DNA from: Abyssicoccus albus
Lineage (GTDB): Bacteria > Bacillota > Bacilli > Staphylococcales > Abyssicoccaceae
Direction: 5' to 3'
Assembly: GCF_003815035.1 (NCBI RefSeq)
Contig: NZ_RKRK01000002.1
Location: 1 to 64,000, forward strand
Length of the DNA stretch: 64,000 nt
In this document: positions 63,447 through 64,000 of the stretch, piece after piece
How positions within the stretch are numbered: position 1 is the first letter of the stretch
Layout: each line of letters opens with the position of its first letter
Translations under genes and position numbers: made by a program
Notes under the pieces: model-generated
The model's input: the letters and a program-made list of their open reading frames with translations, nothing else
Told to the model about the DNA's origin: nothing
The model's database searches: none

Positions 63447-64000
63447 ATGTTAGATAAAAGAAATATATTTATATCGAATGCAACAAGTGATGAACTAAGA
63501 CCGTTAATTCAAAAATTAAGAACACAAAATAATAAATTAATTTTAACTGACTCAGATCATGTCGCATTAGATCAATTGATGAGTGAATGCCAAGAAGATG
63601 AACAATCAGACTGTATTGAGTTTATTCAAGATATCAAAAAAGAAATCGATTGGAATTATATTTTAGAGGAAATACCAAGTGAATATAAACCATTAGATGT
63701 CGTAGTGAATCATTATCCTATAGATTTAACAAATCTAGATTTAGATCATCTAACATACCATGAATATGAAGAAAGAATGACACACCTCATTTGGTCAACA
63801 TTGTTATGTCTTAGAACGAGCAAATCAACGTTAACTAAAGATGGTCGTATGATTCAATACATTGATTTGATTAATAGTGAATCATCTCCTATATTGATGT
63901 CATTTATTATTGGTGCACTAGTAGGTAGTATTGATGGGATGCAATCATACTTAGAAGAGAATCAACATATTTCGTTTATATTTAATGTTGAACCGGTTGA
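63447..64000 (+). CDS. Partial gene, SDR-like Rossmann protein (runs off the window)
   Basis: The ATG at 63447 follows AGGGGGA, and the frame is open for 184 codons to the window end. It begins IFISNATSDELRPLIQKL and later reads LDVVVNHYPIDLTNLDL, which resembles a short-chain dehydrogenase (SNAT-type glycine loop replaced, NNAG replaced by NHYP). It lacks the typical GxxxGxG, so cofactor binding is doubtful. The rest lies outside the window. Confidence 0.6.
   Translation, partial: MLDKRNIFISNATSDELRPLIQKLRTQNNKLILTDSDHVALDQLMSECQEDEQSDCIEFIQDIKKEIDWNYILEEIPSEYKPLDVVVNHYPIDLTNLDLDHLTYHEYEERMTHLIWSTLLCLRTSKSTLTKDGRMIQYIDLINSESSPILMSFIIGALVGSIDGMQSYLEENQHISFIFNVEPV

Noticed and set aside
1-64000. 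Prophage, transposon or integron
   Set aside because: I found no transposase, integrase, recombinase, phage structural gene or clear attachment-site repeat.

Overview
The window is low-GC Firmicutes DNA, almost certainly from the family Staphylococcaceae. Evidence includes the 5S-tRNA-arginase-cdaA-cdaR-glmM-glmS order, a glmS ribozyme, an AdsA-like LPXTG nucleotidase, a bifunctional PabBC, a staphylococcal-type LtaS with five membrane helices, class Ib nrdIEF with NrdR boxes, and a textbook SigB promoter. Genus cannot be fixed by eye (Staphylococcus, Mammaliicoccus, Macrococcus or a close relative). From memory of S. aureus, the left block (rocF to glmS) and the right block (CydDC-like to nrdF and que) lie in different chromosome regions there, so this order is rearranged relative to that species.

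Layout. 1-680: end of an rRNA operon (5S) and six tRNAs (Asn, Glu, Val, Tyr, Gln, Lys). 720-3372: arginase behind a cre-like site, then two divergent regulators (winged-helix, and XRE with a TPR-like sensor domain). 3400-8700: c-di-AMP synthesis and control (cdaA, cdaR) coupled to amino-sugar synthesis (glmM, then glmS behind its ribozyme). 8700-16230: a decayed M20 amidohydrolase, PspC, MhqO-like dioxygenase, TSUP, YwiC-like, DAACS symporter, MFS, Rossmann-fold and BI-1 proteins. 16290-23573: YebC, a GntR-controlled ABC exporter, DUF402, PP2C-like, MFS, DUF456. 23667-27158: riboflavin operon behind an FMN riboswitch. 27320-35000: accessory surface/secreted part (LPATG nucleotidase, GNAT, two lipoproteins, two orphans, LOG). 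35043-43485: CydDC-like ABC pair, CobW GTPase, CNNM ion transporter with an unusual leader, aldo/keto reductase, GlsB, MFS. 43835-48141: pabA-pabBC, a small membrane protein, and a PxpB/PxpC pair. 48512-52890: ltaS, recQ, deoxyribonucleotidase. 52962-59250: DtpT, DMT transporter, nrdIEF. 59326-64000: NERD-domain protein with a 52-bp hairpin repeat array at its 3' end, queEDC behind a preQ1 riboswitch, queF, a YtkA/FixH-like lipoprotein and a partial SDR-like gene.

Most of the window is conserved housekeeping. The least explained items are the leader of the CNNM gene at 39293-39507 (a nine-codon upstream ORF with a perfect ribosome site, a long-range pairing, and a hairpin placed between the Shine-Dalgarno and a TTG start), the five-copy 52-bp repeat that grows out of the stop codon of the NERD gene, the A7 frameshift in a lipoprotein, a tandemly duplicated ribosome-binding leader before the LOG gene, and WalR-like and palindromic sites upstream of ltaS. 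I did not find a CRISPR array, transposase, integrase, restriction system, or a clear new multi-gene defence system.
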